A DNA stretch of 64,000 nucleotides, from assembly GCA_022843945.1 (NCBI GenBank), contig JALHMR010000015.1, forward strand, positions 49,302 through 113,301. Reading direction: 5' to 3'. The position numbers and the translations under genes were made by a program. Below the pieces are notes generated by a model. That model had not been told where the DNA came from and did not search any database. It saw only the letters and a program-made list of their open reading frames with translations. This document shows positions 60,267 through 64,000 of this stretch, piece by piece. The stretch comes from Rhodospirillaceae bacterium. Its GTDB lineage: Bacteria > Pseudomonadota > Alphaproteobacteria > CACIAM-22H2. Each line of letters starts with the position of its first letter. The first letter of the stretch is position 1.

Positions 60267-60692
60267 ATGAAGGGTCTGCCCGCCCTCATCCGGCTCCATA
60301 CCTGGCAGCTCGACGGCAAGCGCCGCGAGCTGGCCGACCTGGAGCGCGTCGAGGATGGCTTTCACGCCGAGGTGCGCAAGCTTGAGGACGACATGGTCGT
60401 CGAGCAGGCCTATGCGAAGGATTCGGAAAGCGGCGTCTTCGCCTATGGCGGCTTTGCCGCGGGCGTCATCGCGCGGCGCAAGCGGCTGGCCCAGTCGATC
60501 GCCGAGATCCGCGTGCGCATCGAGGCCAAGCGCGAGGAAGTGGCCGAGGCCTATCAGGAGCTCAAGCGCTACGAGGTCACCCAGGCCAACCGGCTGAAGC
60601 GCGAGAAGCTCGAGCAGGAACGCCTCGACCAGGCCAATCTCGACGAGGTCAGCCTCATGCAGTATCAGCGGCGCGCCGACGGCAAGGCCTAG
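60267..60692 (+). CDS. fliJ: Flagellar export protein FliJ
   Basis: A 141-residue coiled-coil protein (Lys/Glu/Arg-rich helices, RRELADLERVEDGFHAEV and RVRIEAKREEVAEAYQEL). Its position after fliI, length and coiled-coil nature identify FliJ, a central stalk of the export ATPase; sequence conservation in this family is weak. Confidence 0.85.
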   Translation: MKGLPALIRLHTWQLDGKRRELADLERVEDGFHAEVRKLEDDMVVEQAYAKDSESGVFAYGGFAAGVIARRKRLAQSIAEIRVRIEAKREEVAEAYQELKRYEVTQANRLKREKLEQERLDQANLDEVSLMQYQRRADGKA

Positions 60693-60755
60693 GACGCCCG
60701 CCCTGATCTGAACGCCGGCTTGATCTGGACGCGCCGGAACTCCAGACTGCGCCCC

Positions 60756-61361
60756 ATGGCCCAGGACATTGAAAGCATCTTCGTCACGCCGCTGATGTCG
60801 CGGCAGCTGCCGATCGCCACCCCCGACTTCCTACAGCGCCTCCGCACCTTCATCCTGGAGATGGAGCGCAGCGAACGGGGGCTGGCCGTCAGCAATGCCG
60901 GCGGCGGCTGGCATTCGAAGGGCGATTTCTTCGAGCGCAAGGTGCCGGAGGTGATGGCGCTGCGCGATGCGGTGCTTGCTGCCTCGGCCGACATGACCCG
61001 CAACATCCTGCCACCGGAGCTGCAGCGGGCGCGGATCGAGGTCGTGTTCTACGCCGGCAGCTGGGCCAACGTCTCGCGCGAGGGCGGCTACAACAAGGTC
61101 CACAACCATCCCGGCGCGGTGTGGAGCGGTGTCGTCTATATCGACATGGGCGATCCCGAGCCCGAGCCCAAGGACAATGCCTGCATCGAGTTCGTCGATC
61201 CGCGGCCGGGGAACATCCACGCCAGCAAGCTGCAGATCCGCCCGGTGGCCGGCCTGCTGCTCATGTTCCCGGCGTGGCTCTACCACTACGTAAACCCCTA
61301 CAAGGGCAAGGGCACGCGCATCTCCGTGGCCTTCAACGTCAACGTCGAGGTCCGGCCCTAG
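60756..61361 (+). CDS. Putative 2OG-Fe(II) oxygenase (TIGR02466-like)
   Basis: A 201-residue protein starting with IESIFVTPLM. Iron-binding candidates are YNKVHNHPGAVWSGVVYI (His) and a late His in WLYHYVNPYKG, with Arg in TRISVAFNVN to hold 2-oxoglutarate. This matches the phage- and alphaproteobacterial TIGR02466 oxygenase family of unknown substrate. I prefer ATG 60756 to a TTG at 60720. It converges on the next gene with overlapping stops. Confidence 0.75.
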   Translation: MAQDIESIFVTPLMSRQLPIATPDFLQRLRTFILEMERSERGLAVSNAGGGWHSKGDFFERKVPEVMALRDAVLAASADMTRNILPPELQRARIEVVFYAGSWANVSREGGYNKVHNHPGAVWSGVVYIDMGDPEPEPKDNACIEFVDPRPGNIHASKLQIRPVAGLLLMFPAWLYHYVNPYKGKGTRISVAFNVNVEVRP

Positions 61362-61909
61362 GATTTTTCCTTCGCCGCCAGTCGCGCCGCGATCTCCGGC
61401 GGCAGGGTGAGCGGGCGCTGATAGGAAATGTCGCTGCGGTCCCAGGTGCCGTACGGGATGCCCGGCCGGTCGGCGTTCCATACCGAGCCATCCGCCTTGA
61501 ACCGCCAATCAGGCGCCAAGCGACGCAGGCTGATCCGCCACTCGCCATTGCGCCGTTCGAGACGATCGATATAGCGGCCGCCGGCGACCGTCACCGTCTG
61601 GCCGTCCTTGTGGCGCAGCACCATCAGCACGTAGCTCTCAGCATGGGCCGTATCGCCGGCGATCTCGGCCGAATGATTGGTGATGTTATGCGTATGCCCG
61701 CCATAGAGCTCGCTGTGGCCGGCCTGGCTCCAGGCCGCGAATTCGCCGATGGTTCCGACGAAGGCGCTGATATTGACCACGGCGTCGTCGTGATAGGCGC
61801 CGCGCAGGATCTCGGTATCGTGGCGGTCCAGGCCACGCGCCGCGCGGATGACGCAGTCGAGGATCGCCTGCCGGTCGCTCAGGGCCTGCACGGTCGCGGC
61901 AATGTCCAT
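61358..61909 (-). CDS. SnoaL-like (NTF2-fold) protein
   Basis: A 183-residue protein of the SnoaL-4 type: QAILDCVIRAARGLDRHDTEILRGAYHDDAVV near the start, then SQAGHSELYGGHTHNITNH and a beta sheet end (GGRYIDRLERRNGEWRIS). Such folds are isomerases, dehydratases or hydroxylase partners. The start MDIAATV at 61909 follows the TctC-type gene after 11 nt, so both are likely cotranscribed and serve uptake and use of an organic acid or aromatic. Confidence 0.78.
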   Translation of the reverse strand: MDIAATVQALSDRQAILDCVIRAARGLDRHDTEILRGAYHDDAVVNISAFVGTIGEFAAWSQAGHSELYGGHTHNITNHSAEIAGDTAHAESYVLMVLRHKDGQTVTVAGGRYIDRLERRNGEWRISLRRLAPDWRFKADGSVWNADRPGIPYGTWDRSDISYQRPLTLPPEIAARLAAKEKS

Positions 61910-61920
61910 GACGCTCAGGC

Positions 61921-62904
61921 TCAGTTGTCGAGCTGGATGCCGAGGCGCTTGACGATCTCGCCCCAATAGGCGGCGTCCTTGCGGATGTAATCGTCGAAGG
62001 CGGCCGGGGTCAGCGACAGCGGCTCGGCGCCCAGCGCCGTCAGCCGCTCCAGCAGCGCCGGCAGCTTCAGCGTGCCGTCCACCACGCCGCGCAGGCGCAG
62101 GAGGATCGGCTCCGGCGTGCCGGCGGGAGCGAGGATGCCGTACCAGCCGCCCTTGGTCATCTGCGGGTAACCGAGCTCGGCGAAGGTCGGGACGTTCGGC
62201 AGGGTCGCCATGCGCTGCTCGCTGGTGGCGGCCAGCAGCCGGGTCTGGCCCGACTGGGCGAAGGGCAGGCTCGACGGGATGGAATCGAAGAACACCTGCA
62301 CGTGGTTGCCGGCCAGCGCCGTCTGCGCCGGCCCGGCGCCGGGAAAATTGACCTCGACGATCTTGAGCTCGGCGAGCGCCAGGAAACGCTCGCTGACCAG
62401 ATGGGTGAGGCCGCCGCGGCCCAAGGCCACGTAGTTGAGCACCCCTGGCCGCGCCTTGGCGTAGGCGATGAAGCCGGCCAGGTTGTCGACCGGCAGGCTG
62501 GCATTGACCGCCAGGACCATGGGCGCCACCGCCACCGGCGAGACGGCCGCAAAGCTCTCCAGGCTGTAGGGCACTTTCTTGTAGAGCACGGTGTTGGCGC
62601 CGACCGCCGTGGTGGCCAGCAGCAGCGAATAGCCGTCCGCGGGCGAACGCGCGACGTCCTCGGCGCCGATCATCGCGGCGCCGCCCGGCTTGTTGACTAC
62701 GGCGACCTGCTGGCCCAGCGCCTCGCCCATGTGCTGGGCCACCAGGCGGGCCAGCAGGTCGGTCGAGCCGCCGGCGGAGTAGGGCACCACCAGCCTGAGC
62801 GGACGGTTGGGAAAGGTCTGGGCGAGGGCGTCGGCGAGGCCCGCGGTCACAATCCCCAGCAACGCCCCGAAGATGACGGTCAGAAGTCTGGGCCCTGCTC
62901 TCAT
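61921..62904 (-). CDS. Bug/TctC-family extracytoplasmic binding protein
   Basis: A 327-residue binding protein. After a signal region (LLTVIFGALLGIVTAGLADA) come the family motifs FPNRPLRLVVPYSAGGSTDLLARLVA, VNKPGGAAMIGAEDVA and GYPQMTKGGWYGILAPAGTP. Bug proteins bind dicarboxylates, tricarboxylates, aromatic acids or amino acids for TTT transporters; tctA and tctB are absent here, as is common for orphan Bug genes. GGGAGG lies before ATG 62904. Confidence 0.88.
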   Translation of the reverse strand: MRAGPRLLTVIFGALLGIVTAGLADALAQTFPNRPLRLVVPYSAGGSTDLLARLVAQHMGEALGQQVAVVNKPGGAAMIGAEDVARSPADGYSLLLATTAVGANTVLYKKVPYSLESFAAVSPVAVAPMVLAVNASLPVDNLAGFIAYAKARPGVLNYVALGRGGLTHLVSERFLALAELKIVEVNFPGAGPAQTALAGNHVQVFFDSIPSSLPFAQSGQTRLLAATSEQRMATLPNVPTFAELGYPQMTKGGWYGILAPAGTPEPILLRLRGVVDGTLKLPALLERLTALGAEPLSLTPAAFDDYIRKDAAYWGEIVKRLGIQLDN

Positions 62905-62934
62905 CGTCTCCTCCCGCGGCTGGTTTTTGTCAGC

Positions 62935-64000
62935 TTAGATCGAAAGTCCCGGCCCCGCGCTGGTTATCTCGTCGAGCGGCGCCACCGGGAACTGCGGTGT
63001 CGCCTGGAAGAATATCTTGCCGATAAGCCCGGATGAATCGCAGGTGCGGCCGAAGACCTCGGCGATGCCGGCCTGCATGCCCGGCTCAAGCTCGACATGG
63101 CTACGCAGGATCAGGTCGATGCGCGGCTTCTGGATGAGCCCGTCGATCTGCACCTCGCCGAGCTGATCGAACTCGACCTCGACGACGAAGCGGCCCGCAT
63201 CGCGGCCCTTGCCGCCCGGCTTCTTCTTGCGGGTGTAGACGCGCATCTGCCGCAGCTCGTGCACGTCGACCAGCGGCAGGAACATCACGTTCCAGTCGCT
63301 GGCGCCGCTGTTGAGGCGGGCCATCTCGCGCAGCTCGGCATCGAGCCGGGCCAGCAGGTCGGCGCGCCCGTTGCGCTCCAGGACGGCATGCGCGGTGTCG
63401 CCGAGCAGCGCCCTGGCGTCGCGGGCGCCGCCGCTGGCCAGCTGGTTCAGGACCTGGCCGAGGAAGCGCGCCGTGCCCAGGCGCGGCAGGGAGATTTCGA
63501 GGATCTGGCGCGCCAGCGGCGGGTCGATGCTGCCCAGCGCGCCCATGGCCGCCTTGAGCGACGACCATTCGTGGCCGAGGGTGGGGAGGGAGCGGGACGC
63601 GGCCGCCTGCGAGCCCAGCGCCAGCGAGGCAACGCTCCCCGGCAAGGACCCGAACGAGACGATCTCCAGCGCCAGCGGGCTCCCGATCGGCAGAGTGCCG
63701 GTGCTCGGCGGCAGGTTGACCGCCAGGCGGCCGACCGGCGTGTCGATGATGGCCTGGCCCGCGGGCGTGCGGCCGACAAGGGTGGCCTGGACCGGAACGG
63801 TCGAGGGCGTTGCGGTGCCCGCGGTCGCGGCCAGACGGATCTGCACCTGCGTGCCGGCCGGCTGGGGTTGCAAGACGGGGGGCGGCGCGGCGCCCGGCGT
63901 CGGTCCGGGGGCTGCCTGCGAGGGAAGCGGGGCGCTGATGGTGGCCCCGGCTACGGTTGCCGGGGGCGACGCCGGCGGAGTTCCGGGCGCGGCCGCGTAG
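62935..64000 (-). CDS. Flagellar hook-length control (FliK)-like protein, C-terminal part
   Basis: The frame stays open to the window edge (codons end at 63999), so the gene is partial at its 5' end; about 355 residues are visible. The start is Ala/Pro-rich (GATISAPLPSQAAPG and further) and the C-terminal ~120 residues (GRFVVEVEFDQLGEVQIDGLIQ, RIDLILRS) resemble the globular end of alphaproteobacterial FliK-like proteins. FliK sets hook length and switches export specificity. The assignment rests on domain shape and on the nearby fliI/fliJ; it is not certain. Confidence 0.55.
   Translation of the reverse strand, partial: YAAAPGTPPASPPATVAGATISAPLPSQAAPGPTPGAAPPPVLQPQPAGTQVQIRLAATAGTATPSTVPVQATLVGRTPAGQAIIDTPVGRLAVNLPPSTGTLPIGSPLALEIVSFGSLPGSVASLALGSQAAASRSLPTLGHEWSSLKAAMGALGSIDPPLARQILEISLPRLGTARFLGQVLNQLASGGARDARALLGDTAHAVLERNGRADLLARLDAELREMARLNSGASDWNVMFLPLVDVHELRQMRVYTRKKKPGGKGRDAGRFVVEVEFDQLGEVQIDGLIQKPRIDLILRSHVELEPGMQAGIAEVFGRTCDSSGLIGKIFFQATPQFPVAPLDEITSAGPGLSI

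Overview
High-GC, densely packed DNA whose gene content points to an alphaproteobacterium, probably a free-living flagellated soil or water heterotroph near the Rhodospirillales. The evidence is a CtrA/ChpT cell-cycle pair, a linked cheA-W-Y-B-R set beside ctrA-fliI-fliJ, an aquaporin-type arsenic operon, and dispersed palindromic repeats. This placement is an inference from gene content; no rRNA gene is present to settle it.

Layout. (a) 1-4962: end of an IclR-type regulator, a cupin, a complete NMT1/SsuA-like ABC importer, a DapA-superfamily lyase lacking the usual catalytic Tyr, and a small alpha/beta-barrel protein, all translationally coupled: an uptake and breakdown unit for an unknown small molecule. 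(b) 5484-17387: a reverse-strand group (M20 deacylase, HAD hydrolase, aspartoacylase-like hydrolase, AbrB permease) divergent from a forward operon of an M81/MlrC metallopeptidase and a complete Dpp-type peptide importer with a nicotinamidase gene embedded between its two ATPase genes. (c) 17403-21817: PPK2, a YbdK-type ligase, N-formylglutamate amidohydrolase, an orphan protein whose end runs into nadK, and nadK.

(d) 21854-43765: a molybdenum/tungsten and formate region. It holds moaA, a ferredoxin-MBL fusion, a multi-cluster iron-sulfur protein with a HdrA-like N-terminus, a FecCD-type ABC importer, a TupBCA tungstate importer with an orphan ModA-like protein and a Mop-domain protein, fdhD-mobA-DUF3305-DUF3306, and the operon torD-TAT leader protein-fdhA-fdhB-small membrane protein-fdhC for a membrane-bound, cysteine-type formate dehydrogenase. 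A 24-nt palindrome closely matching the ModE operator lies between moaA and the ferredoxin-MBL gene. A TPR-arginine methyltransferase gene sits inside this region.

(e) 43844-46945: a seven-blade WD40 protein, a 3'-truncated GIY-YIG gene, a 45-residue membrane peptide, a cytochrome c and an ankyrin-repeat protein. (f) 47038-53423: chpT then cheA (hybrid, without an evident P2 domain), cheW, cheY, cheB, cheR. (g) 53454-57771: an arsenic cassette (Cys-tailed flavoprotein and PadR regulator divergent from arsR, arsC, aqpS and nudix) placed between cheR and ctrA. It has no Acr3/ArsB pump, apparently leaderless divergent regulator genes, and a ~300-bp palindromic repeat whose edge supplies the arsR stop codon. 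(h) 57911-64000: ctrA, a control region with two perfect DnaA boxes and TTAA half-sites, fliI, fliJ, an oxygenase-like protein, a SnoaL-like protein, a Bug/TctC binding protein and the C-terminal part of a FliK-like protein.

The most original signals are the ModE-like operator, the HdrA-like polyferredoxin, the short ORFs missed by length cut-offs, the arsenic cassette architecture and the DnaA/CtrA-type region upstream of ctrA.
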